A stretch of DNA of 64,000 bases from Clavelina lepadiformis. Taxonomy: Eukaryota; Chordata; Ascidiacea; Aplousobranchia; Clavelinidae. A program made the translations under genes and the position numbers. The notes below the pieces were generated by a model. The model made no database searches. It had not been told where the DNA came from and worked only from the letters and a program-made list of their open reading frames with translations. Of the stretch, positions 51,901 to 64,000 are shown piece by piece (within the stretch, counting starts at the first letter, position 1; each line of letters begins with the position of its first letter). Where the stretch lies: assembly GCF_947623445.1 (NCBI RefSeq), contig NC_135240.1:8742001-8806000 (forward strand), given 5' to 3'.

Positions 51901-54900
51901 CCCGATTTGTCATGACACCGGATGAGATACAACAATAGCAAGAAGTGAACAAGAGCGTTCTATGACACTTACTTAATAAATCGTTTTTTTTTCATTGAAA
52001 ACACATGTATCAATCTACTGCCTTTATATCTGAATTCTGAGGTGATTTTGAGTATGCCACTAAGCCCCTATTTTAATCTCGACTCCGCAATAATCTAATT
52101 TTAAAATATGTAATAAAAATATCACCACTTTCCTTTCACTCTCTATCTCACTTCGAAACCCAATGGCTGAATCTTCTCAACAAGGTCCTAGAAGCAGTGA
52201 CTGATGAAGCTTTCCAAATAGTTTGCGGTCGTTCGCCACCTCCGTCACTTTGTCAAAAGGACACGCAGTTGTAACCAAGCCTGGCAGTGATGTTCATGTA
52301 CAACCTGCGTGGTTCTTGGTCGATCCATTGGTTTTGCAATGTGATGTTGCAAGCATGAAGTGTTTGCAAGGTTTTCCTGAGGTATTTTAGTGATGTGAAC
52401 GAACTGCCATACTTGGGACATCTCAATCTAATGAGGTATAAGCTCAACATTTACAGATTTATAGGATAGGATTCGTATGATATTAGATTCCAAGCACAAC
52501 CTCTCACTCCATGAAACACTCCTGTGAGTTTCCTGCCGCAAGCCAGTGTCTGGCTTTTCTTGTATGACGTCACAATTGCCGCCATGTGCATAATTAGAAC
52601 GTCAAACTTTGGGACAACTTTCTCCAATAAATATCTAACCAGTAAATACTAAAACGTTTTAAAACTGTCTGTCCAGATTCTCTGCTTGTTCAGTGGAATA
52701 ACCAACAAAGGAATAACACGCCACGAGACAAGGTGGAATTTTATAGCCTACACAGTAGATACATGTTGATGAAGGTTTCCTTTCACGGAAAAGCGGTTTG
52801 TGCTTGAAAAATACTCCTTTTGTTCACTACCGAGAAATGTTAGCTTCAGCCAGCATAATATTCTACTTTGAAGCGAGATTGCTGTATTGCTGACTTTCAT
52901 GCTGAAGAGTCGTATAAACTTCTGTTTTGGTTCAGGATTGCCTTTGGCCAACCTGAAGAACGCTAATTGCTGTAATTTGAGATAAAATTCGCTTTTGGTG
53001 TCTACTGCTTCCACAAATTGAGTTTAAAATACCTGTTTTCAACTGCTTGGCACCGGTATGATAAGCCTTATTTACATGCTACATATCTTCTGTAGCTCAG
53101 CTGCATCCAGACTTAGCGTTTGTTATATTCAAATATTTTAACTTGTGGAGTTTGAATTGCTTTATTATATCAAATTGTTGCAAGCATGAAATCGTTGACA
53201 AACATTTTCTGCAGTTGTTGTCATTCTTGTAACAATCGGGTATAATATTCAAGCATGCTTTGCCTCTATCTGCTTACTAAACTTTGAATTGTTTACGGGC
53301 CATTTCAGCGGCACATCCACGTAATTGTAACTTGAAATGAACGTATAATGACGTATTGTAGATACGCACATGGCTCCACTAAATAACACTTCATGAAGAC
53401 AACAATTTACGATAAAACCCTGACATAGAAATGCGGTGCAAAGTTTGTTATACAGCTTTTCTCAGTTATCAAGCAACACGATCTTTGCTCTGCTGAATTA
53501 GCCCACAGCAAATACGTAAGATGATAGGCTGGTACCGTTTGAAGACGCCCTTTCAGACCGCACTGATAAATCTTTCTTTTCCTACAAACAGCTTTCTTCC
53601 TGAAGGCATTTTATCATACTGGTTTGCACGTACGCACAAGCTCCTCTGAGCAACAAGGCCGGTCCAATTTGTGTCTCATTTTTACGATAGAAACTTTTTC
53701 CCCAATGACAGGTGTACTCAAGCTTTGACAATGTAGTGCAAGAACTGCGGTTAACGATAAACGTGTAGCCTAATATTTAACGTGTGACCGAAAACAAAAA
53801 CTTACTGTCCTGCTCCGTTGTGACTTTGTGTGTGAATTCGCAACTCGTATAAACAGCAAATGTGACTGGATACTTAACCAGCGGTAAATTGTTATAGTTG
53901 TACTACGCCATGTTAAATTTGTTGATTGAGAGTGTAAGGTAGTCACACATTCATGTGACAATGTTCCGTCTAGCAACAATAACGGAATTTTATAAGCTTT
54001 ATTGTAAATGTCAAATCGTGTCATCTGTCTGAGTAATCCAAAAGATGTTATCTATAGTTTACTTATTAGCTCTACGCTCTTGAGCTTGAGGAGGTATAAG
54101 AAGTAAATCTTTTATTGACGGAATGTGGTCGGATTATGGTGACGTTTACGCAAAGCTCAAGGTGACTCACGTAGAACACAACCCTGATGAATTCGCATTC
54201 CAAGTTACAACAATAAATTGGCAACACTTATAAACACTAATCACGTAAACAAGTTTCCTGACCTGCACGATGTCGTAACAGCGCTCCATACGTCACTCAC
54301 ACTTACATGATTTATTAGGACTGCTAATTCTCTTGATGTGGACAAAAAATTTCGCAAACAAATGCCACTGCCACAAATGCAAGAATATTTTGGATATTTT
54401 TGGTTTCTTCTAAATTTCCTCACTTACTTTTCCTAATCACCGGTTGTCAGAGATATGTTTCTCTTATATTTTTAGAGATGTTTCATATTTGGTTATAGTA
54501 ATATACTGTGCACTTTTGCGATTCATGATATCTCATTCATAGGATGAAATTGCCAACTGTGATACCGGATGTAGATACGTCACAAGCATAGCGAGGACAT
54601 TTATGCTTCCATTGTTAACGTGACCAAACAAAAGAAACAAGCTCTTCCGACTCGTTTTTAAATTTAATTCAGACGCACAATTTGGCTGATTTTCAAAGCC
54701 CGTATAATTATACTTATTTCGCTCAGTAAAACATTGCCAAGTCATACATTTTAGTATTGTTTGTAGGAAGTCGGACCACTACCGACCCTGTGCGTTCTTG
54801 TTAGCAGCAAATTGTTCATTTTGGAGCAAAGTCGCCGGCGCTCCTTAATTGTGCTACAGAGGAGCTCGACTTTAAAGAATTGAATAGTTATCACAAATTA

Positions 54901-57900
54901 ATCCGCCCACGAATGCACAATGTACATTTAATGAGACACAGGCTGCAGTTATTTGATTGTAATACAAGTATCGTTTGATCAGAGATAACAATTATTATCA
55001 GTCGCCATTAAACTTAACAGAAGATTTTAAATGAATAATTGTATTTGTCTGTATAATATAACTGTTCTCAAGCTCCAGGATATATACAATATCGTGGTAT
55101 TTGATACCATACTTAAACCATTATTTTTTGGTTAAGCTGCACGTAAAACCCGTTCAACTTAAAATAGTTTTCGGTTTAACCGAACGCCTTGGGCAGCAAC
55201 AGACTTGATTATCATCATAAAACGTATCAAGTTGTCACCAGTTGATCATAATTGATAGAAGTAACTTCTAATTTTTCGTTTGCTTGTTCTACGATATAAT
55301 CAAAAAGCTCTTTCTCTGAAATTATACATTGCACACATCACAAATAGAGTACATTGACTTGCTGAAGAAGACCTCAACGTTCTGTTTAAAACTTAGACGT
55401 ACGAATTGATGTTACAACATTATAGCTTATGGACAGCAATTTAACATTATATTAAATTTCTCAAGTGAACTGCATTATAAAATCTAAATTAAAAGTCAAT
55501 TTTCTCCTTATTAACTCCTGCACTTCGTCCATTCACGTTGTAAATACTTTTTTACAGCTTTATTTTTAATTTCTTTAAGATTAATCACTGACCTTTTGGC
55601 TTCAGGCGAAATACGAGTCTTCCATTACGCTGAGATAAGAGAAAGGCTTTGTGTTATATTTGTTGCAAAGCAAATTAAATTATCCTATACTTGACGTAGG
55701 TATATTATATACTATACGTAGGTATTTTAAGACTACAGAAAAGAAGTTTACTAGCTAGTAAGATCATCCTATTATCTCATTTAGCCCACCTTTCATCGTC
55801 ACAAACATACTTTCAGAAGCTCTTCATGCTTAATCTTACATCTTCATCAGTAAGAAAATTCACCCCTTTACATCTGCGCGGTATGAGTAAGTGATTTTAG
55901 TTATAATTAAAGCAAGAGTTTACTTTTATTGCTTTTGGAGTTTCCCAAAACACTTGGACGTCTGGGATAAACATTTCGTTGATAATAATTAGTTTACACT
56001 TTACAGGACGATAGGAAATCAAATTTTTTTTAACTTGAGATCAACTTGGGAAGTATATTACGTCAAACAAATCGCTAGGTGGCAGTGACTGACCGAAAAG
56101 TATTTCAAAGACGTGTCGACATATGCTCACATCCGCATTATATAGTTAAGTAACTACGCCGTCGCCCGTCATTAAGATGATTTTGGTTTGGGAAAAATGT
56201 GGCAGTAACTTCTGAAAAACAGGAAATGTGATCCTTGTTACAAATGTGACTCCCGTTCCTAAATAAAAATAGTTTTGGTAGAACAAAATCATCTTCCACC
56301 GAACCAAAGCTACGTTATGGGAATCTACGTGTCACGTAATTTTGATATTTTCGATACAAACAACTTATTGAGGTTAAATGGAAAACCATGTGTTCTTAGC
56401 TCAGTTAGCTATGTGATAATGCTGAAATACCACATGATGAAACAGTACAGCAGGGTATACAAGCATTGAACTCTTGTAACTAGTAATAACCACTTGTTTT
56501 AAAAATCGTTGTTGTAATAAACTTACAACTCATTTGAATTAAGGCCTGATGCAAACATATTTGTAATACCCATTCAAAACCGCATGGGTAGATTGGCTAA
56601 GTACGGACAACCATAGGTCGGTTAGACAAAAGTTTGGAAAGATTATGCCATGTGTTGAAACTATCAAAATAACCATTTTATTGTAAATGGGTCACGCAGC
56701 TCGTAGTTTAATACAGGCTGTTAGGTTAGAAAAAAAGGCGTACTAAATTTAGAATACATTTAAGTTAAATAGAGTATGTGGTTTACTATGTTATACGGTC
56801 AGGTTGCGTTAAACGCACAAAATAGCTTTAAACACACAAGTTGCATACTGTGGAATAGTGACAGCCCAAAATTATATCCAGGTTTTGCTAGACTGTTGGT
56901 TTAACATTATTCTTTAATGTAAAAAGGCAGTCATATGTAAATGACGTGATTTTAGCGATGCTGGTTAATTGCAAGGTTAACAGCATTGTTTGGTACAGCG
57001 CATTTCTGGCTGCTGTGCTTGAATCGATGCCGTACGTCGCATATGAGCAAAACCCCTGTCAAATTTGAGCAGCCTTCAACAGCCGCTTTAAGACGTTAGC
57101 TCTGACGTCAGAAAGCTATTTTTTCTCTCTACGTTGAAAGTTCTCGCACGACAAGCTGCTGTTGTTTTCGCCATAAATCTGACTAGTTCATTGCACCTGA
57201 AAGCCTTGGTACCATAAGAAGTTGCTGTGTCTTGCTGATAAAGAACTAATAATAAGACGTGCTTGCTTTGAGAATGTTAGCAGTAAACTCTACTCAGTTT
57301 GGTATAAGTCGTCAAACTATAAGGTAGAAAACTCTGTTAGTCATAGCTTGCTAGTGGGTGTTTTTCCGTTCGCAGATTTAGATTTGCGTAGGTGCCAGAC
57401 TAGATAACTTGGATCTATTGCTTGTTGCTTATGATGCTTGTGCAATACCAGTTAATTCTGTTGACATTGTTGTAGCTAATGATTTACATCAATCGTTCTA
57501 TACGACTTAAATGACATAAAACGTGTGAGAATTCAGAAATCCGTTCACAACTAGAAACTTAACCTAAGCTTAAAAGGCTTTTTAAACTGCTGTTATTTGG
57601 ACAAAATGTTTGTCTGATAACGTTGAGTTGGTATTGTAATTGTAATTATAATTATTTGGTTTCTTAAATAATGTTGTTAACGTAAGCATTTGTTTATGAA
57701 TACTGCTTATTGTGGATAAACCTGTTGGTTAGATCATTCTGATTTCATGCAGTATAGTAAGAATTGTACTGTATACCGAAACCTAGCCTTATGGCTTTAC
57801 TGTATGCCAAAGTGTAGAATTCAATACTGACCAATTTTGGTTAACAGACCAACGTTACTTAGAACTTTGACGCATCAAAACTCTATATCGTTTACAAGTA

Positions 57901-58857
57901 CCGTAATTGGGTTTGGAACCTTAGGAAGTTCTGGTTCCGTTTACTATGGAGTAGCGCTCGTGCGTGGTCTCACGCGCGTGTGTGTACTCGTTCACTGCAA
58001 ATATTTTTAGTCAATGCGCTTGTCAGGAAGTCGTGACGTCACTGGTGTTTTGGCGACCTTTAGATACCAGCAGAATAGGTGGCCGCGTATGGGTGTTGTG
58101 TTAACATGTTACTGAATCTAGATTTGGAAATTTTTTTGCTACAATAAAAGCAGGATTGATTTCATTAAATAAGCTGTCATGTGATACCGTATTCGGTTAG
58201 ACGTTATACCTTCGTATGCTGGCTCATATTTCAAACACTATATGCTGTATGACGTTCGCCTGAGGTTCCCATAGATGCGTGAATAATAACACTGTGCTGC
58301 GTTTGAAAATTTTTTTTCATAGGTCAAAGATGTTTTAATTGTTTCTGAATCGATTTTTTGCGCTGAACTCAAAAATGCAACCAGTTTTTTTCAATCAGGT
58401 CAAGTTTTTTTTCTATCACATATTTAATTATGCTAGCTTTGGTCGTTATTGTGCACAAAGAAACTAATTTCTGGGGTAGCTTAATTGGTCATGCATGTTG
58501 TCAATTTTCGCAAGATGGTATTTTTATTTGAATGTAAGGTTTTTGCAATGACAGCCATTTTAAATACTACAAAAATATAATGACACAGTTGAAATAAAGG
58601 CACTTACAACTAACCAAGAAAGCTTCCTAACACATAATTTTGTTCAACGGCGCTCAACCTAAAAGTAGAAGTTAATATGTTACATTATAGACACGTAAAC
58701 ACTTAACATCACAAATGTGTTTTAAATGTGAAATACTTGCAAACATCAATGTGTGAAATAAAAACGAAGTGTTCAAAATAGCTTAACACAGAAAGCGTTG
58801 TGCGGCACATGATGATATTACGACATTAAATGCAATAACAATATAAATACAAATGAT
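45975..58857. other. Long stretch without a recognisable gene
   Basis: Nearly 13 kb with no exon I can assign. Two places deserve mention. Near 46950-47030 the minus strand reads ASGYGIYVV, which resembles the start of the family's exon 10, but no membrane segment follows. At 53800-53985 a minus-strand frame ends exactly at a GTAAGT donor and has an AG in front, but no domain match. Other short frames (47765-47956, 49037-49234, 50695-50895, 51323-51633, 52253-53014, 56275-56469) show no motif. No tRNA, rRNA or array-type repeat was seen. It may hold regulatory DNA for the flanking genes, decayed repeats, or exons too diverged to see by eye. Confidence 0.4.
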
Positions 58858-60610
58858 TTATGCTGACAAAAAGTGTTGCTTCAAAGATTTTCTTCTATGT
58901 GTGGTGTTGGGAAGATCTCTTTTTAAGCACCAACAGTAATCTGCAAGCATGTTTACATCCCAGCATCCTTGGTACCTTTCTTCCATATGGCGAAGGTCTT
59001 GGTGGAATCTCTCTCCCTGTTCTTCGCTTTAGTCACCACAGTTGTCAGGAAAGTAATCTAAATGCGAACTCAGAAAGTGCATTTTCACAGACATCCGGGC
59101 TCCAAGGGATTGAAAACTTTCAAGCAGCTCTTTAACCTGTGCTTCATAATCAGGGATTCTATGCTTTCCAAGGAAGTTTGAAATTACTGCTCGAAATCCT
59201 GTCCATGCTCTTTTTTCTACTGCACTCATGTGTGCAGTAAAACCTTCGTCTTTCATCAGCTCACGGATCTATGGCCCATCAAAGACTCCTGCTCGTAGCT
59301 TCGCTTCAGAGATGCGGGGAAATTTCATTTGTAAGAACTTGAAGGTTGGGCCATCTTTATCAAGTGCTTTGGTATAGTTTTTCATGAGACCAAGTTTAAT
59401 GTGGAGAGGTGGCAAAAGAATATTTTGTGGATCAACTAAGTAAGCAAATTTGACATTTTTAAAACCAGGTGTAAAACTTGTTCTGGGTAGCCAGCTAATT
59501 TGTGTGTAGTGGCGATCATCAGCCCTCGAGTCCCACAGACACAAAAAACATGGATGTTTAGTGTAACCGGCCTGTAACCCAAGAAGTATAGAAATCATTT
59601 TTAAGTCACCACATATTTTCCATTTGTGTTGGCTATACTGAAGAGATTTCAAAAGGTATTTCATGTCTTCATAGCATTCAGTGAGCTTCACTGAATGTCC
59701 AACAGGAACAGAACCAATCTTATTGCCATTGTGTAGTAATACTACCTTCAAACTCTTTACAGATGAGTCCAAAAACAATCGCCATTCTGCCGAACTGTAT
59801 ACTATGCCCAAAGCTGATATTAATCCTGAAACATCTTGACATCATCTAGGGAATGGTCTTCGTCATAATTGAAATATTTTCTAAACTATTTATCTTCATA
59901 CCGATACCAGAAATATGTGGTGCATGGAGCTAGCAAGTTGTTCTCACGTAGTCGTGATCCTAGGAGCTGAGCGGATTCTTTGGTGAGATTTAAATCTCGG
60001 GTTAGGTCATTCAGCTCAAGCTGTGTAAGAGGCTTCGGTTGGCTTGTACTTTGCTCTGCATCCCATGTGTCTTGTTCACTTGCTTTGCTCGCTGCAGATG
60101 AACAACACTCCATTTCACTTATTTCTCCAGGTGGTTCTGGAACAGGAATACCAGGGCCATGTGGTACTGGTTTCATGGCTGAAGGAACATCAGGGTACTT
60201 CACATGTTGTTTGTTCTTCCGGTTTATTCCTAAAATGAAAAAGAACACTTTTACTCTTAAATCAAGCAATTAATGAAAATGCCTCCATACAATGCAAGTA
60301 TCAGCATACCTTGTAAGTTGGTCATGCAAAAATAACAATCAGTGACATGGTCTTTTCCTTCTCTCCATACCATAGGAATACCGAAAGGAAGGCTCTTTAT
60401 TTTCTTTAGGCTCCATAATCTCAAGTTTTCAACGCATGCTCTACAACATATGTGCGGAGCAAATGCCTTGTCCTGATCGCCTAGTTTTACTCCAAAATAC
60501 GCATAATATGCTTTTTTAACAAACTGCGTAATTTTTGCTTGGCGACTGCGCAGGGTGACCTTGCCACATATGTAACAGAACCTGTCTGGATCATTTTTGC
60601 ACTTTCTCAT
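58858..60610 (-). pseudogene. Decayed copy of a repeated, transposon-like protein family
   Basis: Exon 1 (60610-60310) starts MRKCKNDPDRFCYICG and has paired cysteines (CYICG, HICCRACVENL) and MVWREGKDHVTDCYFCMTN, a zinc-binding-like N-terminus. Exon 2 begins at 60229 in the right phase with KYPDVPSAMKPVPHGPGIP. Further along are WRLFLDSSVKSLKVVLLHNG, KWKICGDLKMISILLGLQ, CFLCLWDSRADD, LLPPLHIKLGLMKNY, SSHLDYFPDNCGD and EEQGERFHQDL. The frame is broken by a stop near 59887, a frameshift near 59820-59840, a TAG just before IRELMKDEG (about 59268) and a TAA after DNCGD (about 59028). It ends at a normal stop at 58858. I recognise the pattern as a family found in many copies in Hydra, aphids and other invertebrates, probably carried by a DNA transposon; its biochemical activity is not known to me. 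Confidence 0.75.
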
Positions 60611-62827
60611 TGTACTGTAAAAACAAATCATCTAAACTGCACACTAAACTAGCCTGTAAAAACAAGTTCAGATGTTTAACTTTTCAAGCACCAGGTGTAT
60701 TCGTTATGTTCTTCTCATTGTGATGTCACTGAAGTTTCATCAAAACTTAATTCAAAAACTAAATCATTTTTATGACACCACAAATCTCAATCGCAAACGC
60801 TGAAAGCTGAAGTTGTCAAAAATTTCAAACGCAATTTGCCAAAAAACTAGACCTGATTGAAGAAAACGGATAACAGTTTTGGATTCAGCATCAAAAAGTA
60901 CACTAAGAACCGTCAATACTTTATTAACCTAAAAATTAACGCAGCACAGTGTAATTAATCAGCCTGTCTACATTGTATTTATTTGTTTGCAGCGTGCTGC
61001 TTTCCATTTTAATTTCCCTGCGATTATGTTAATGTTATTCGATACCAAGATAGTTGAAAGATCGAATTTTTAACCTTTGTATTTCATGTCTTCCGCAAAA
61101 TATGTAGCTCATGGGACAAAAATGACAAAACCGTTAAATGCATCAACATGTCATCGACGAAAGGTCTCCAGAACATAAATTTTGGGGGATTTTCTCAGAT
61201 CATAAACTTTCAAAACGATTTTCTAAGATGTAGGCTTATGCTAAGGGCTTGTAAATGTAATGACAATGTTTATGATACTTTTATGGTTCGTTATAATCTC
61301 GGTTTACGAATTCTCTTGTGCGCGTAGATTCACTATGACTTGACAAGAGGCTAACACCGCCATGCGATAACGTCCGATAATGTTCTTGTGATTATGTCTG
61401 ATAATAATAAGTCCATATAGCATGCAAATGGTTGCTCAATACACTTGTGTAACCATAAGCAAATAATAACAGCAATTTGATTAACTTCATCATAAGGCCT
61501 CGGTATGATTACCTTTAACGGTTTGATGACGAAGTTATCGCATCATAGAAATTTTCAAGCTTCTGGGAAATTCCTTTTTCTTGCGTCACACGAACGTCGT
61601 TCTCTGTAAACACTACACGTCTGATTAAACTCACGCGTCTGTAGCTAGGCATTTGTTTGAACTTTTTGGCGTTAGTCGTTAGTTTAGGGATAGATTGTAT
61701 TAGAAAGTTGGCCCAATAACCAATGTTGACAAATTCAGGAAAAAACCATCCGAGGGTGAACATAGTCCGTCAAAACAGTGGCAGTGCTTCTCATTGATGT
61801 TTGCTTCACACTGCGTACCATAATTAATCTATCATTTTCGCCTATATACTCTACTTTTATTTTGCTTATTTATAACTCTTAGCTAAAGTATCTTGCTGTG
61901 ACAGAGAAAAGTAAATGGACAGAAGTTACATGGCCGTGATGTTTAGTTTGGCATAAGTAAAAGTGTTACCAATAGAAGGTTTAGAGACACCATTCTTTAA
62001 GAGCAGTCCTAATGCGATTGTACGAAGTGCTGTCGCGTATCATACTTGTTTGCTTTTGCTCACATTTTTAGCCTACTAATACTGGTTGTTAAGTAATTAA
62101 GCGTGTCACGTTTTCTAATAATTGTATATACACCATGTATACTTTTACATGCCCGTCTACTTAATTTTATGCAAATTTTGTTCCTTCGATTTATCCGATA
62201 GCGGGCATCAATGTGTTAGTTTTAATAATGCTCAAGCAATCTCGTTGTTTGCAAGCAAAAAATGAAACTCTTAAGTTCTTTTTATGTGTCACTCCCACCA
62301 CTGTGTGGATTTCACTAGTAATTGTTGTCAGTCGTTACCAGCAGTGCTGATTTGGAATTTTGGCGCATGAGCAAATATCACGTTTATAGGCAGCGGGAAA
62401 TTCCGGCTTCCGTCAGTGATGTGTTTTACTCTCGCCAAGTAACTTGATGGAAATTGTCATCTTTTACTCTGGGAAGTATAGGACTGCTGATTGAAAACGT
62501 ATAATGTATTTAAAATATAAATAGAGAACATATTTTGTAAAACGAAAGTGAACGATTGGTTGTTGTTGAAAACGTGACTTTTAGTGAGGTTTACTCGAAA
62601 ACCAAATACCAAAAATAATAAAGTTTTGCTGATTTGGTTATTATTGCTTACCTTCAAGTTTCAATCAATTTAGCTTAGATTTGTTTAAGAAGGACTTTCA
62701 AAGTTTTTGCTTTGAAGCTACCATTTGTGTAGCTTTCTGGTTCTTGGATGTGGCTAATTCTTATTTCATTGGCATCCGGTATTTTGTTTTTACAGAGATT
62801 ATCATTTGCCTAATATTTTTTACAATA
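60611..62827. other. Intergenic upstream of G6 and of the decayed family copy
   Basis: About 2.2 kb between two divergently oriented genes. Only short frames (61515-61763 minus, 62457-62657 minus) without motif. The right part should contain the G6 promoter, but no clear TATA box was seen close to 62828. Confidence 0.4.
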
Positions 62828-64000
62828 ATGTTTATTTATACGACCATACTTATTCTACTAACAAGCCAAAACGTGGTTACTGCGACAGGTAAGTGTTAAT
62901 TCTAGATGCGTTCCGTGTCAACTGATGCCTGAGATATGCAGAGTCGTACTCCAGTTACTTTTCGAGTCCCATTCTATGAAATTGCATATATGGCTTGACT
63001 TGACTCGAATCATTTCTCGTTGATTAGGTTTCAGCATTAAGGTAAAAGTTTTAAACATTAAAGTTTTTGTCCACGAACACGTATGGAGCGGCAAAACGAA
63101 GCAAATTTGTCGAAATTTCAAACGTTTCTTGTTGAAAAAAAAACTGTAAATTTGCTTTCCGTGTGGTTTGGTTGTAGATATAAATTGACTTGACTTGAAT
63201 TGAGTCTTATTCACTAAATGACTCGACTTGCGATTCGAGTTTGATGACTTGGTTACGACTTTGGAAATATCCTTAGTTACACGTTTAGTTTGCTAAATAC
63301 AAGTGAAACCGTCTTCTTAATTAGAGTACCAAAGTATTTTGTTTCATCATTGAGTTTCAAAGAAATGTTTCTTGCAATAAAACATGGCATTGTTTGGCTC
63401 TCACTTATGCCTACAGTATGTACCAGACATTAAACAGCACTTAGGTATTAAGTATTTGCACAATGTTCTTTATGTATCCGAGTGATAATAGCAGCGATTT
63501 GTTTTACAGGGCTCGACCCATCAGTATGTGTTAACCAAACCAAAGAACCGCTCGATAAAGTGGTTGCTCACGCCCAATGGCCATTCAAGTTTAACTGCAG
63601 CATTCTTTTTCCAAATACTTTTGAATCGTCAAATACACAAGTATATATGGAGTATATTGTTGCTAATTCTACAGTATCACTGCCATCCTATATTGGTAAT
63701 ATGGTAAAACAATAGGCCACGTGTTTGCTAGAAACTCCAATCCAACCGAAAGTTCTTTGTAAAAAATGACTGTATTACTCTTCTTGTTAACGTCTTGTTT
63801 CAAACAACATATATGGCTTAAAACAGGTGCAAGACAGCGTTTATTATTCAAACTGATTTAAGCGTTTTCCTGGAAAGGTTTTGTTTGCGTGTTATAAAAA
63901 GAATTTTAAAGCTTTACGCCACAAATTATCTGACCTATAGTAAACACAACTATCTGAATGGCGTACCAAACATTCGTTATGGACACACAGTTAGTCCGCA
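62828..64000 (+). CDS. G6: start of an IL-1-receptor-like gene, plus strand, cut by the window end
   Basis: Exon 1 (62828-62888) encodes MFIYTTILILLTSQNVVTAT, a short signal peptide, and ends in phase 1 at GTAAGT, as in the five minus-strand genes. Exon 2 starts at 63510 after TTTTACAG and reads LDPSVCVNQTKEPLDKVV, then AHAQWPFKFNCS, the same W-P-x-x-x-x-C core that opens Ig1 in G1-G5. It stays open to a TAG at 63714-63716. The donor is not settled: GTATCA after ANST or GTAATA after PSYI are both possible. No third exon is recognisable before 64000. The first frame is also open upstream to 62681, giving a longer and less likely N-terminus. Confidence 0.65.
62935..63260. repeat. GACTTGACTCGA-like repeated words in G6 intron 1
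   Basis: Several related words (GAGTCGTACTC, TTGACTTGACTCGAAT, TTGACTTGACTTGAATTGAGTC, GACTCGACTTGCGATTCGAG) are scattered over 300 bases. They include direct and inverted copies. Such subterminal clusters are seen in non-autonomous DNA transposons, but I could not define ends or a target duplication. Confidence 0.35.

Noticed and set aside
52253-53014. Two consecutive minus-strand frames, thought to be a retrotransposon piece
   Set aside because: No reverse transcriptase, integrase or endonuclease motif could be found in any frame.
53770-54024. Minus-strand frame ending exactly at a GTAAGT donor with cysteine and NLTW
   Set aside because: At first it looked like an Ig exon, but the order of cysteine and tryptophan does not fit any exon of the family and no partner exons were found nearby.
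59980-60273. 97-codon plus-strand frame across the decayed zinc-finger family gene
   Set aside because: It is the antisense of a strongly recognisable coding exon and has no motif of its own.

Overview
This window looks like animal nuclear DNA, AT-rich and full of GT..AG introns. The overall picture (compact genes with short introns, an IL-1-receptor-type family, many small DNA transposons) fits an invertebrate deuterostome, most likely a tunicate. That assignment is inference, because no species-diagnostic gene is present.

The main content is a head-to-tail array of five genes on the minus strand (G1 855-5615, G2 8884-12596, G3 21832-27722, G4 31040-36577, G5 40517-45974). The first two exons of a sixth member, G6, lie on the plus strand at the right edge (from 62828). 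I rebuilt these exon by exon; single open frames show only fragments of them. Each gene encodes a signal peptide, three Ig-like domains and a transmembrane helix. In G2-G5 a C-terminal TIR domain follows. This is the layout of the interleukin-1 receptor (IL-1R) family. The split is the same in every gene: E1 signal, E2-E3 Ig1, E4-E6 Ig2, E7-E10 Ig3 plus membrane segment, E11-E14 TIR. Intron phases are 1,0,0,1,0,1,0,2,2,1,1,0,0. G1 ends 12 residues after its membrane helix and has no TIR, so it looks like a built-in decoy receptor similar in design to vertebrate IL1R2. G4 appears damaged around exon 9. G2 and G3 share almost identical TIR exons and introns, which suggests recent gene conversion.

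Region by region: 1-854 is the G1 downstream flank; 855-5615 is G1, with a 484-bp terminal-inverted-repeat element in intron 3; 5616-8883 is unassigned; 8884-12596 is G2; 12597-16326 is unassigned; 16327-21235 is a nest of transposons (Ty3-like integrase remnant, a frameshifted LINE with endonuclease and reverse transcriptase, a pogo/Tigger-type MITE); 21832-27722 is G3; 27723-31039 is intergenic with one candidate small membrane-protein ORF behind a TATA box; 31040-36577 is G4; 36578-40516 is intergenic with a 497-bp hAT-type MITE flanked by a perfect 8-bp target duplication; 40517-45974 is G5; 45975-58857 is a long stretch without a recognisable gene; 58858-60610 is a decayed copy of a repeated, transposon-like protein family; 60611-62827 is unassigned; 62828-64000 is the start of G6.

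Together, the signalling-competent receptors G2, G3 and G5, the TIR-less G1, the damaged G4 and the oppositely oriented G6 look like a local, birth-and-death immune receptor cluster. Exon boundaries given here were read by eye and checked for frame; they could be off by a base where two splice sites overlap.
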